Shown here piece by piece: positions 51,601 to 62,900 of a stretch of 64,000 nucleotides of DNA. The notes beneath the pieces are model-generated. The model searched no databases and was not told the origin of the DNA. It saw only the letters and a list, made by a program, of their open reading frames with translations. The first letter of the stretch is position 1, and each line of letters begins with the position of its first letter. The stretch spans positions 930,001 to 994,000 of the forward strand of contig JAQFVV010000323.1 of the NCBI GenBank assembly GCA_028023455.1. The letters run 5' to 3'. The stretch comes from Epiperipatus broadwayi (taxonomy: Eukaryota; Onychophora; Udeonychophora; Euonychophora; Peripatidae). Made by a program: the position numbers and the translations under genes.

Positions 51601-51825
51601 GGAGATGAAAATATATGTAGTGTTATTTAAACATCACACATAACTTTATATATAATCTGCGATCAGTGGGCTAGAAATAATATCTATATTAGTAATTAGT
51701 TACTGATTATCATTGTTGTATTTATCTACAGTGCATTATGACCAAGGATGTGGCTGGATTAAGTTTGATGCTTATAAATCAGAAGGTAGCAATCTATTGT
51801 TAAAAATACTAAACATATGATAGAT
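48662..51825. other. AT-rich stretch without a recognisable gene
   Basis: No supported coding region or RNA gene. It is somewhat richer in short CG-containing words around 50880-51070 but has no feature I can name. Confidence 0.6.
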
Positions 51826-51835
51826 ATATTTGAGA

Positions 51836-51885
51836 GATGGTAATCTGAGCCAACTGATGAAAGCTGGTTCAGAGAAAATGCATTA
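51836..51885 (+). repeat. dispersed repeat R1, fragment 3, hammerhead-like core
   Basis: GGTAATCTGAGCCAA-CTGATGA (51854-51860), then AAGCTGGTTCAGA, then GAAA and ATGCATTA. It corresponds to the GATAATCTGGATCAACTGATG stretch of copy 1. Here the GAAA core survives and is followed by the palindrome AATGCATT, but the stem II hairpin has lost its outer pairs. Confidence 0.5.
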
Positions 51886-53334
51886 TGGAAGCAATTTATC
51901 TTTTAAAATATCTTTATTGATGAGTTTCAAAAATATGTGATGATTTAGATGTTATTAAATACATCTATAATAGAAAATTTATTTAACCACAAAACATAAT
52001 TTTATAGATGTGCCTAAGGATTATAAAGTCATTAATTATAAAAATGGCGTTCTTAGTACCTCAAATTGTAGAATACGTTTATAAGTAATATAATGGATTT
52101 TTGCATGACTATATTTTAGAGCTTATTAAATGTTCTTTCCACATACTAAATGTTCTTTCCACATACATATTTAATATCAAGTGAATGCATTTTTTATTAA
52201 TTCACTACAATACATATTTACCAACAATAATCGTATTAAATCCTTTAGTCTTCACATCTTTCATTCTACTGTGACTTATCTATGTATGAAACGATTTACT
52301 GTAATAAATTTGGATATTATAATTAGTCAGAGTCCAATTATGCTGACATTTTACTTCTTATCTGTAACAGATCCTATTTTTTAAACTTCAGAATATTGTA
52401 TGTATTTTAGCATATGAGTATACTTATTTTTTCCTCATTCAGAATTAATAATAATATTACTAATATATTTATATGAAAAGTGAGTTTGAATATTTCAATT
52501 AATTAGATCCATTTAATTTTGTTAATCAATCCTTGTAAACAATAATAATGTAGGGAACTTCAAAATGTGCTATTCTAAGTTAAATCACAACAGCATTTCA
52601 TGAAGAACAATTTTATGAGAGTTAAACATTTTTAATAACTCAAACTTTACTAAAAACAGACATCTTTAAACGATTTCCATTGTCACTTTTTGATCATATT
52701 TTTATAAATATCCCTTTTGACTCCACTATCTAGTTATCTGAATTATCTTCCTTAAACAGGAGTATAAAATAAAACAATTTATATATTTAAATCACATTTC
52801 AATTAAAAATGCTATATATATATATATTGTACCCTCACTTCCGTGAAATATAATATTAAAATAAAATGGGTCTAGCTCAGTTAATGATTATGCTCGACTA
52901 AATGCCTATAATTGACAAATAAAATTACTCTACATTAATATTAAATATTCTACTAGCTCAAATTAATAAAATAATAATGTGGTTCAGTTTATAAAATAAA
53001 TAAATAAATATTTATTAAAAATAATGATACTTGGAAGTGAGATACAAGTGGTAATAAAGAATACAATGAGCCAATATACCACAGGATGATACCTCAATGA
53101 CATAAGAACACTACCCCCCCTATTACTGTCTAATAATAAATCTATAGCATGCTTATGACTTCAATGTAACTAATCTTTAAGATTCCACTAATAAATAAAT
53201 CTTAATCTTTTATTTAAAATAATTTAAACTAAATAAATCTCAGGTTCTTAAAACTACTTTAAGTTAATCAAAATTACTGTAGTAAAGCATGATAAGGGAT
53301 CTAATATTATACTCAACCACACCTAATTAATCAC
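51886..53334. other. AT-rich stretch without a recognisable gene
   Basis: The frame at 52181-52384 has no domain. A direct repeat AAATGTTCTTTCCACATAC occurs twice in tandem near 52128-52165. Confidence 0.6.
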
Positions 53335-53547
<213 letters not shown>

Positions 53548-56200
53548 CTTTATTGTATGATTTAATTTAACATATTTTTCTTCCTCCATTATAATTCTTA
53601 TTTGCCATGATAATAATAAAGAAATAATATAACAATCTTTTATCATTCATATGATCTTGCAATAAATATGTGGTAGTATTTTACAATCCCAAAAAATATA
53701 TTTGTGGCAATGGATAGCATTATAATTCTTTATAATATTATAATAATTAACGTATGGCCATGTAATTTCTTAAATAAATAATCTTAAGAAAATATTATAA
53801 TTATTAAATAGTACTTTTATTTATTTCTGTGCAAAAATGTTATATTTTGGTTCAAATCCTCTGTGGTTTTAAAATATTGTAGAGTGGGATAGAAAATCAA
53901 CTTAACACACAAATTTTAAAAAACAAGTTTAACAAAATTTTTATTATAACAAAATAAAATAAAACAGTGATCTATTTACAAAATTTACAATTTGTACAAT
54001 AAGTCTTGCACCATTATAAATCTGTTATTCGTTGTAAACTAATAAAATAAAACATAAATTTAAAGTCTTTACTTGACTTAAAGAAAATTACAATTTTCTA
54101 TTTCCATCTTTGTCAAATTTTATAATAAACATACGATTACTTTACACTAATTCTAAATATTATCCCTTACTAAATATCATTATAATATGCTTTCTTTAAA
54201 CATACATCGAAGCATAAAGTGGAAAATACAAATAACATTTCGAATATGTATCTTATCACTAAATAATTTCTCATTTTGCAATGTTATTATCATTATACAC
54301 AAAATATCCAATGTTGTTTTATTAATAAAATACGTGGACATCATTGCTAATCATATCATTATACCCAGTGCCTCTTAATATTATTTTAATATGGAATAGT
54401 TGCAGTTACTGGTGTACTTTTTAATTATTTAAAATAACTACAAAATATACCTATGCTTATTTTGTACTGTTTCGTTTTTCTATATTATCTATTTTGAAAA
54501 ATATGTAATACTTATAAAATTAAAAATATTTGAAGTCATTTAAAATTCTAGAGCAAGTTCGCTTCATTTACATTCATTCATGAAATTTATTTTATTTCCA
54601 AAATAAATATTGAACATATTGTATGATTCTTTATTATTTGATTCTGTTTGATTTTTATTTCCATTTTGCATTGACTATATTCATCCTCATAAGTAAACAA
54701 ACCTACCTTATTCATTAAATAACAGTCCTTAAACTCTAAATTATTTATCATTTCCTTTTAAAAATATGATACTGTGCGATGTAATGCTTTGGATCAATCA
54801 TGATAGTGAATAGATGTGTAGGCATAGGGAATAAACTAGTTTCTCACTCAATAGTACATATTAGATAGACGTCATGGCACAGTGTATCAATAAAATAGAG
54901 GGATGACCTACTTGTCTAATGACCTCCACTACCAACAATGATGTCAAAGCTATTATTTCAGCTCTCTAGAACATCAATATTCAATATAAAATAAACACTG
55001 CCTACAGATAAAATATACCAGCTATGGGGCCTTGTTAACTGTACCTGTATACTTAATAAGATTACAAAATTTTATTTCTGTTCCCATAATAAGTCCTACA
55101 TTAATAGCATCTCACATTGGTTTAATGTTTTTTTTTTAAATTACTGCCAAGTCACTATCTTATAAAATTTTCCTATAGATTTTTCAAATATACACCGACA
55201 ATGATCCTAACTAACATAGTCAAAACAACAACAACAAAAAATTCAGTTGTAATTATAACGATCTTAACCAATCAACAAGAAAAATGTTACTTTACTTTTC
55301 TATCAATATTCTTGAACAAAATACAAAATGATTATTATCCATACTTTAAATATCTAAAAATATTAAAGTCCTTTACAAAAGAATCATATAATTATTCATC
55401 ATGTTATATTATACTAGTAATATGAAATCAAAGTATAATTAAGAAGTACACCAGTAAATAAATTCCAATCTTATAAGTTTAATGTGTTGTATAAATGTTT
55501 CCACACATAACCCAACATTCATACTTTAACATTATATAATTCGTTGATAATCTGCAAAAGAAAAATACATCATAAAATATCAATATCCACAACTATTACC
55601 TAAGTGATATCAACTTGTCAATCACTTATGATGTCTTCTTGCCCACCAATTAAAATAAACATTGCATAATATAATACATTCATACTGTCACACTTAACAA
55701 TATTAACTTATTTAAAATTATCAAAATATTTATTATAAAACTATAATATTATTAGTGACTAAATCAATATTTATGTACCTATTCTACTCATTAAATAATG
55801 TGATAATTAGAACTAAGGTTAATAAAAAATCAAAGCATAATTATGTATACTTCTTCTATATTGAATTGTCCTTGACACAAATAAAATAAAATGTTTTTAT
55901 TTTCCTTGAAGTTTTTTTTTTAAAACTCTTGAGGAGTGATTAAAACCCCCAACCTTTGTTGCTAGGGTTTTCATTCCAAGGCTTGATGACAAAACTAGAA
56001 TTTTTTTCCACAAATGACTGAATAAATGACTGACTGATGTATGCAGACTCCTTCCAACATGAACAAAGTTTTTTTAAAATAAATAATAAAATAATAAGAT
56101 GACGTCTAAAAAGTCTAAAAAATTAGCAAAAATAATCATTGATCTGTTCTGCAAAAGTTTATAAAATAATACTTCATAGTCTCTATTATCCAGAACAATG
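53548..56200. other. AT-rich stretch without a recognisable gene
   Basis: Frames at 54187-54378 and 55201-55425 (plus) are Asn/Ile/Thr-rich low-complexity translations without domains. Confidence 0.6.
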
Positions 56201-56212
56201 AGTATTAAAATA
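56201..56212. repeat. target-site duplication of hammerhead element (left)
   Basis: AGTATTAAAATA, repeated exactly at 57358-57369. Confidence 0.85.
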
Positions 56213-56368
56213 ACCATTAAGCATCACATGATCACATTTCCTATACTATCACATCAATTGTTGATAAACAGAGCAAAACTCTCCATACAGTATTGCCACC
56301 TGTGCTAAACAGAGGAATCAATGGATGCCAGAAGGCTTGTGCATAAAATCCCTATCTAATGTCTACTC

Positions 56369-56428
56369 ATCCAATATCCCCAGACTAGTTTCTGGCTTGT
56401 GGCCTTCGTCAGTGAGGAGCTTTGGATC
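56369..56428 (-). ncRNA. type I hammerhead ribozyme, 456 bp family, copy a (consensus core)
   Basis: Minus strand: CTGACGA (56412-56406), stem II GGC-CACAA-GCC, GAAA (56392-56389), then CTAGTC with the GTC cleavage triplet ending at 56383. Stem III (ACTAGT) is a perfect palindrome, so a monomer would have two pairs and a dimer six. Stem I pairs TCCTCA before the core with TGGGGA after it (one G-U), and a second helix (TTGG with CCAA, plus AT) follows an internal loop. All invariant hammerhead bases are present, so self-cleavage is plausible. Confidence 0.85.
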
Positions 56429-56535
56429 TGAGAGCACTGCATCTAGATCTTAGGATCTAATACAACCCTCTAGCAATCACCTTTTATCTCTACTTAACTA
56501 CAAAACTATGAGAATAAAATTGAAAACACAAAAAA

Positions 56536-56592
56536 TATTTTCAATCTAAGCTCAATAGCTTTAATAGTCATATGGGTCTGAACTCAGTTCAG
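56536..56592 (-). other. 57-nt conserved block, 456 bp family, minus copy
   Basis: On the minus strand it starts CTGAACTGAGTTCAGACCCA, which includes the perfect palindromic hairpin CTGAAC-TGA-GTTCAG, and ends TTAGATTGAAAATA. It lies 124 nt before the hammerhead core at 56412. Confidence 0.75.
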
Positions 56593-56825
56593 CACCCATA
56601 CATTTTGGTGTCTTTGGCTCTTTTACAACCATAGCCACCACTATCCTATTAGGCAGGATTGGTGTTAAACCATTAAGCATCACATGATCACATTTCCTAT
56701 ACTAGCACATCAATTGTTGATAAACAGATCAAAACTCTCCATACAGTATTGCCACCTGTGCTAAACATAGTAATCAATGGATTCCAGAAGGCTTGTGCAT
56801 AAAATCCCTATCTAATGCCTACTCA

Positions 56826-56863
56826 TCCAATATTCCCAGATTAGTTTCTGGCTTGTGGCCTTC
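56826..56863 (-). ncRNA. truncated hammerhead, 456 bp family, copy b
   Basis: Keeps stem II (GGC...GCC), GAAA and CTAATC but is cut at 56863 inside the CTGACGA core, exactly at the head-to-head junction. The cleavage triplet is ATC. It cannot fold alone as a complete ribozyme. Confidence 0.7.
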
Positions 56864-57033
56864 TGTATTGGTGGCAATACTGTATGGAGAGTTTTGCTCT
56901 GTTTATCAACAATTGATGTGCTAGTATAGGAAATGTGATCATGTGATGCTTAATGGTTTAACACCAATCCTGCCTAATAGGATAGTGGTGGCTATGGTTG
57001 TAAAAGAGCCAAAGACACCAAAATGTATGGGTG

Positions 57034-57090
57034 CTGAACTGAGTTCAGACCCATATGACTATATAAGCTATTGAGCTTAGATTGAAAATA
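57034..57090 (+). other. 57-nt conserved block, 456 bp family, plus copy
   Basis: Near-identical to the complement of 56536-56592. The palindromic CTGAACTGAGTTCAG is followed by CCATATGACTAT. It again lies 124 nt before a hammerhead core (57214). Confidence 0.75.
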
Positions 57091-57197
57091 TTTTTTGTGT
57101 TTTCAATTTCATTCTCATAGTTTTGTAGTTAAGTAGAGATAAAAGGTGGTTGCTAGAGGGTTGCATTAGATCCTAAGATCTAGATGCAGTGCTCTCA

Positions 57198-57257
57198 GAT
57201 CCAAAGCTCCTCACTGACGAAGGCCACAAGCCAGAAAATAGTCTGGGGATATTGGAT
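57198..57257 (+). ncRNA. type I hammerhead ribozyme, 456 bp family, copy c
   Basis: CTGACGA (57214-57220), stem II GGC/GCC, GAAA (57234-57237), then ATAGTC with cleavage expected after 57243. Stem I is as in copy a. One change (C to A after GAAA) removes a stem III pair, so cleavage is likely weaker than for copy a. Confidence 0.8.
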
Positions 57258-57357
57258 AAGTAGGAATTAGATAGGGATTTTATGCACAAGCCTTCTGGCA
57301 TCCATTGATTACTCTGTTTAGCACAGGTGGCAATACTGTATGGAGAGTTTTGCTCTG

Positions 57358-57369
57358 AGTATTAAAATA
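57358..57369. repeat. target-site duplication of hammerhead element (right)
   Basis: Exact copy of the 12 bases at 56201-56212. Confidence 0.85.
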
Positions 57370-59405
57370 CTAAATAAACTATAATATTAAAAATAACACT
57401 CCAAAAAAAATTTCTTCCTTAGAATTTTATGCCAACTTGGTAGTGCCTTGGTCACAGTGACTTGAATTCAGATATTCAGATATTTCTTTCTGCATATTTT
57501 TTCCCAAAAATTTCTTTTTAGAATTTAATAATTACTTGTGATTAATAGTCCCATTATTTATAGGGTTTTATTTGTCAGGATATTTATCATTTCTTTATCC
57601 AAGTATAGTTATTTTCATCATAATTTCAATTATAGGTTCTTTTCAACAAATTATTGCAATGCATATAATCTTATAAAAATTATAGTTATTACATACACTT
57701 TAAATACTTTTCATTTAGCTATCATTTTATGACAGTTTTTAAAATAATCCATAATGTTTTCTTCAAAAGATAAAACATTTTACCTCCATAACTTTACTTT
57801 CCTCATAAGATTTATTAAGTGTTTTGTCATATTATTTACCAGTTGTTGATATGACTATCTCACTACTAGAAAATGCATTATTAATTTTAATTTCCGAGTA
57901 GCTTTCCTGTTAAGCTCACAAAAAATGTCCAATATACATCCTTACTTAATAAAATGGTTCTCCTTGTTAAAATTATTAATGCTATATTATTAATTATAAT
58001 TTTTACTTTTAAAATCTTTTTAAATAGGTAAGTATTACTCATTGGTATTTCCATATTTTAAGGTGAAGTTGAATTAAGTTTCGAGGAAAATTCTGGCAAG
58101 GGAATTTAACTTTTAGCACTGCATCCTTTAGATAAAACTTACTATAATTTATTTATAATACTCTATTTGCAAAATACTTAAAATTGGTATCCTTATCAGT
58201 TGCAAATAAGTTATAAGAGAGTTGTTATAGCACTAAATTGACTAAAAAATAAATTTTTTTAGAAGAAGCACAAAATTTTAGAAAAAAATCACCATACCGA
58301 ATAAAATACATCATCTTATTGGTGGATTTTGCTTTTTACCTGATAACTTAATTTGCATACAACTTCAGTATCACACAATTAAATTTACAAAATAAAATAT
58401 GACTCATTTTTATTTAAAATATTACTTAGGATATTAATTTTAAATCATTTTTTTTATTTTATTAAAAATAACTAAAGACTTTAAAATGACTTTTAAAAAC
58501 AATATTTTATCAATTTATTTCACCTTTTATTTTTAATGTATCTATTTTCTTTAAAACAAAATATTTACTTTTAACTAAATACATCTGTTTTATAAAACTA
58601 CTTAAACATTTTATGATAGCTAATTTTAATATTTTCTCTTGTGATAGAAAAATAAATGTATTCAATTCTATAGTGAAATTTTTTAAAGTAATTTTGAAAC
58701 TTCATTAACACAAATACTAGTAGGCATGTATGTATAACTGTATACATGTCACATGACTTACAACTGAGACAAACTGTTTCAGAATTCTATCTGGAAAATA
58801 TTAAATGTTAATTGCAACAAATATTATATTAAATAAATAATATAATAATAAAATTTGGAATAATAATTTTGAAAACATAGAATTAATTATAAATTTTCCT
58901 ACCACAAAGATTACTTTTAAAACATATAATATTAAATGTAATTATTAGATATAATTTATACTTTAAAATATAGTATTTATTTAATTACAAGTTTTAGCTA
59001 TTAAAATTCAACTTTTAAAACATATTTTAAACATTTATTGCTACATTATTTATTATGGCCAGCTTTTCCAACCATATGCAATTAATATATTTAGCTTTAT
59101 TTAACTGCTTTAATGTTATTTAGCACAATTTTAGGCATTAAGTATTTTTATTTTGCTTTATATTAAACTTTTAAAAGATTATCAATATAATATAATCATT
59201 GTACAAAGGAAACATATACTAAATTTAATTTTTTTTAGTAAATGGATACGATGAATTAATTCTGACCTAAAGAAAAGGGGACAATATATATATATATATA
59301 TTCAAATTGGTCTGAAAGATGATAATTTTACTATATATATACAAATTAAATGTGCTTTAGTTAACAGCTATTGTAATAACTATAAAAATAATAAAGATAC
59401 CAGCA
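57370..59405. other. very AT-rich stretch without a recognisable gene
   Basis: No supported features beyond short A/T tracts and a TA run at about 59285-59301. The frame at 57538-57732 is low-complexity. Confidence 0.6.
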
Positions 59406-59408
59406 ATT

Positions 59409-59456
59409 GAGAGGGTTAAGAAATTAACTGAAAGTGCTTCTGCAGATTGAAAGACT
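59409..59456 (+). repeat. fragment of a Penelope-like element 3' tail
   Basis: TTAAGAAATTAACTGAAAGTG then CTTCTGCAGATT closely matches the minus-strand tail of the Penelope copy at about 3430-3390 (TAAGAAATTAACTGAAAC then TACTTCTGCGGATT). Only this tail piece is present. Confidence 0.6.
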
Positions 59457-59469
59457 CTATGTAATACGA

Positions 59470-59496
59470 TTATATATATATATATATATATATATA
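59470..59496. repeat. (TA)n microsatellite
   Basis: A TA run between the Penelope tail fragment and the third hammerhead locus. Confidence 0.9.
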
Positions 59497-59525
59497 GCTC
59501 CAAAACAAGCTCTTAACAATTTACA

Positions 59526-59591
59526 GAATATCCTCAACAACAGACTGCTTTCTGCTTCTGGCGTCATCATCAGGGAGGTGCCAGGATATTC
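59526..59591 (-). ncRNA. hammerhead-like motif with a 9 bp outer stem I
   Basis: CTGATGA (59573-59567), GAAA (59552-59549), GCA, GTC (59545-59543): all core bases and the same GAAA-to-GTC spacing as the 456 bp family. Outer stem I is a perfect GAATATCCT/AGGATATTC pair (59591-59583 with 59534-59526), but the inner part of stem I and stem II are poorly paired. It is probably decayed. Confidence 0.5.
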
Positions 59592-59682
59592 AAGCATTAG
59601 ATTAAAAACACCATGACAAACCCAGCACTTTATCTAATGTATAACTGTTAAGTAGAAAATCTGAAATTTTCAGATATCCATA

Positions 59683-59739
59683 TATCTTCCAATCCAGCTA
59701 TCTAACTTAAATAGCCATATGAGACTGAACAAAGTTCAG
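59683..59739 (-). other. 57-nt conserved block at the third hammerhead locus
   Basis: Minus strand: CTGAACTTTGTTCAG keeps the CTGAAC/GTTCAG palindrome with a different loop, then TCATATGGCTAT and GATTGGAAGATA. Same length as the other copies, with no gaps. Confidence 0.7.
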
Positions 59740-59800
59740 GAAAATCATATATTAATAGCTTTAGCAATATAAAATCGCCACAGCCTTAATAGCAAAAAAT

Positions 59801-60160
59801 AAAATTACAAAAAAAAAAATCAAGTCAGATGTCATGTGATATCTGACTTCATTTATATATATATATATATGAGTTGTACATTTATTGAATGACACAGCAT
59901 GTCATCGAACACATTCTTCCTTGTCCCGGCATCCTGCAGTACTTTGCACTCACAAACTGCATGTTTTATCTAAAAATAATGGCAAATGATAACTTTAAGG
60001 TAATAAATTTAAAAAAAATATTAAAAAAACAGCAACAAATACTTCTGCAAAAAATATTTATTTTAAAAATATTTGAAATGTTTAGCAAAAATAAATAAAA
60101 TATAAATATAATAACATTTAACTAGAAATGTATTTTTAAATTTAAAAAAAAAATACAAAT
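59801..60160. other. AT-rich spacer with a small hairpin
   Basis: AAGTCAGATGTCA and TGATATCTGACTT form a small inverted repeat at about 59822-59850, followed by a short TA run. No gene. Confidence 0.5.
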
Positions 60161-60179
60161 GGTAAAAGTTATTGTGGCA

Positions 60180-60960
60180 GACTGAATTGTGCAATGTATT
60201 GTAGAATGGAAAGAAAAGGGCATTTGTTATGTATTTGCCTCCACATCAATTAACGTCAAATATGAATTTAGATGTTGACTTGCAGTTCCTGTGTGTTTTT
60301 TATTCTGCTATTTTAGCGAACCTCATATTTTGTGTGTGCACACCAGTTGAAAGGTTGATGAAGTTTTATGTGTGATTAACTGAAATGTGTTCATAATCAG
60401 AATTTCTCAATTCCTCTGTTAAGTAGGCTTTTTCATAACTTGTGTAAAGTGTATAGCTCTCTTGAATTAGAGTGATTGGAATCCTGTCTTTACATTTAAT
60501 TATACAACATTTTTCCATCTATCTACAAATTTCAGAAAATATCAATTGTACTGGAAAAACTCAGCCAACCAGGTTTTTACATTTCGTAAAAGGAATTTGC
60601 CAATCTCAAACATTTTATCAGTATCTCCTATTCCATCTCTCTATCAACCTTCACATACACACTTCAAATAAATACTTGTTCTAATTAACTACGGTTTTGA
60701 TGGCCATTTCCAGATGATTGTCACATCATGTTCCCCTAAAAAAGTCTATTTTTTAAAAACAATTTGCAAACTAATACTGCCATTGTTTTTCAGAAGAATA
60801 GGTATACATTTTCTTATCATGGCTGTTGTCACACAATTGTATCGATGGCTAAAGTCCATATTTCTGTATGAAACGGATCACTTTCGCTTCTGAAACAGGT
60901 AATTCCCACACTTTTACACTCATTTTTGTAAATGAGTGAAATTATAAAATTTCTAAAATC
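60180..60960 (-). pseudogene. decayed IS1595/ISXO2-like (Merlin-type) DDE transposase
   Basis: On the minus strand, near 60925-60870: VKVWELPVSEAKVIRFIQKYG, resembling the N-terminal start of ISXO2-like proteins. After a broken middle, 60440-60240 gives KAYLTEELRNSDYEHISVNH, a stop, then NFINLSTGVHTQN and KTHRNCKSTSKFIFDVN. The family C-terminus usually reads YEHxxVNHsxNFVDPxTGAHTQxIExxW followed by xxHxGTxxxxLxSYLxEFMWR, so order and spacing agree. At least three in-frame stops and frameshifts break it. The enzyme would cut and paste a DNA transposon with short inverted ends, which I could not locate. Confidence 0.6.
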
Positions 60961-62640
60961 ACAAACGAAAAAATTTAAAAATCATAGAAAAAACATCTCC
61001 AAAACGTGAATCCAAAAATCACATTAGCACAGACAATGTGATATCACAAAAGAAAGTGATAGCACAAAATTTTGCTGGCAGCTAGTTGTTCATCTCGCAA
61101 ATAACCACATACAGGTTTTAATGATCAACATGGATTGATCAAGCTAGTATTTAGGCTACAATGACATTGTTAACTTAAACTTTGAATAAATATTCCCAGA
61201 TGCAAATGCCATTGGTATAATACGTCATTGCAGGACTAGTATCAATGTATTAGCAAATTCAAATAAACTTAATACATTTCTTAATTAATAAAAGAAACCG
61301 TGAAAAATAAATTATTACAATCATAACTACATAAATTTGAACTGAATTAATTTCTTATGTAGTTGGTTTTATCTGAATCGTGAATAACATGAGTTTTTTT
61401 AAGCCATCTTAAAAAATGCCGATATTTTAACATAATCATGTGCCAATATATTTCTCTGTTAATTATATCTTTATTAAAGGATTCGAACTATTGTAATAGA
61501 TTTCAAACTTATACTCCTAAATTAACTATAGGAGTTCAAATTATCATAAAATGATTTGAGCCTGAAAGAAAAGATAAAACTTAAAAAAACATTGGGCCAC
61601 AATTAAGTTCAACCCGATGCACAACTGGTTGTAAGGAATCTGAATAGGTTCATATTAAGGAATATCTTGTTGAAAACATCACCCAGCAGCAGCTTTGGGT
61701 GTTTCTACAAATTAAATAGTAATATTTTATTAATTATTATATGAATTTTTTTTACCAAAAACTGACAATTAACAACAATCATGCAATGAATTTACATTTT
61801 CCCACTCTTCTATTAAATTTTAAGTTTATTTATCAAATTATCAATCATTATCACAACAACTACTTCAGTTTATATAATTTAAAGACAAATATTCATAGAA
61901 ATTACATTATAGTTGACATCAATGGAAAGTATTATAACTTCCATTCAACACCAGTAACTTCAAATTTATGCATTTAAATTACATTTAAAATTGCAAAACA
62001 CTTAAATATTAAAAATTCACTCTAATGAATGATAAGGGGGGGGTATTATGTTTCTTTCACACCATATGGAGTTAAGAGCATAAAACATTATCTCCTACTT
62101 TTCTTAATATTTTATAAGGACACTCATAGAAGCTTAAAATTTTTTTAAACACATTTCTATGGACATTGATAACGTATGGTTGTAATCAACACTACATCAT
62201 TTACTTTACATGGATAGGGCTTATTAAGAGATTTTTTTGTACTGTTCTATTAGCTCACGTCATTTGCTTGATGTTGTTGATGCTATGTGAAAACATAGAA
62301 ATATAATGTTACCGGCCTGCCAGCATAAAAATTAATTTTAATATCTTTATATATTAATGTATGTTAGTATATATACAAAATCAAGTTTGTTGATGTGTTA
62401 TTTACCCTTACCCTGCTATGTAAGGTGCAACTTGTTTGTAAATAAATTAGAGAAGTTATATTTATTACGTATGTATACTTGATCAAACCAGATATGCATT
62501 AATTAATTATGCATTAGAATGCCATTAGTTACATACATGTCTAGTAATTTAATCTTTGGAATAGAGAGAGACTGTTTGATCTTTGCATACATTTAGATAT
62601 TCAATAAGAATAAGATCTATGTGCATAAATAGTTCAATGA
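60961..62640. other. AT-rich stretch without a recognisable gene
   Basis: The open frame at 61741-61977 is Asn/His/Tyr-rich low complexity. A G9 run lies near 62036. Nothing is recognised. Confidence 0.6.
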
Positions 62641-62660
62641 TGAGAATGATTAATAATTAC

Positions 62661-62900
62661 TCATGCTAAGAATAAAGACATTGAAGCAGGTCTCCATTTG
62701 AAGATACAATACTCTTGCCAACAGGAACAGGACTTACATCTGAACTGTGAGATGGTTTTAAACATCTCAAGTCTCATCGTTTTGCTGCATACACATATCT
62801 TGGCATGTAGGGGTATGTTGTTGTCTTGTAAAAACGCTACCATGGCAGCTTTGGTGGATGGCAGTTATCACAAATTGAGTGGCTCAGTTTTGCAGTCAGC
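62661..62900 (-). pseudogene. possible N-terminal zinc-ribbon fragment of an IS1595/ISXO2-like transposase
   Basis: Minus strand reads MVAFLQDNNIPLHAKICVCS, then KTMRLEMFKTISQFRCKSCS and CWQEYCIFKWRPAS. The FLQDNN start followed by CxC and, later, FRCKSC resembles the FLQ...CxxC...WRCxxC zinc ribbon that opens ISXO2-like transposases. Two stops occur just upstream in the same frame. The DDE domain is not found downstream on this strand near here, so this would be an isolated piece separate from the remnant at 60.2-60.9 kb. The plus strand is also open across this patch, so assignment is tentative. Confidence 0.35.

Larger units (their letters stand above)
56213..57357. mobile_element. retrozyme-like hammerhead repeat insertion, 456 bp unit
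   Basis: This is a single 1145 bp insertion made only of one non-coding unit. 56213-56863 is about 1.43 units in minus orientation and 56870-57357 is about 1.07 units in plus orientation, joined head to head through about 6 unmatched bases. Unit length is 456 bp measured three ways: CCATTAAGCATCACATGATC at 56214 and 56670, GGCCTTC at 56401 and 56857, and GGTGGCAATACTG at 56870 and 57326. Overlapping ends show that each strand segment is longer than one unit and starts at a different point in it, as expected from a circular or multimeric RNA template. The whole is flanked by a 12 bp target duplication. Each complete unit has a type I hammerhead and the 57-nt conserved block. There is no reading frame of note, so mobilising enzymes must come from elsewhere, perhaps from Penelope-like elements. 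Confidence 0.85.
59516..59800 (-). mobile_element. third hammerhead-bearing repeat, single partial unit
   Basis: Minus strand order is the 57-nt block (59739-59683), 110 nt of spacer, then a hammerhead-like core (59573-59543). This is the same order and similar spacing as at the 34 kb and 56-57 kb loci, although the remaining sequence is different. Only one partial unit is present and it encodes no protein. It lies next to a Penelope tail fragment and a TA array. Confidence 0.6.

Noticed and set aside
55925-55985. Hairpin AACCTTTGTTGCTAGGGTT-type segment as a tRNA-like element
   Set aside because: The B-box match is poor and no flanking duplication is seen.
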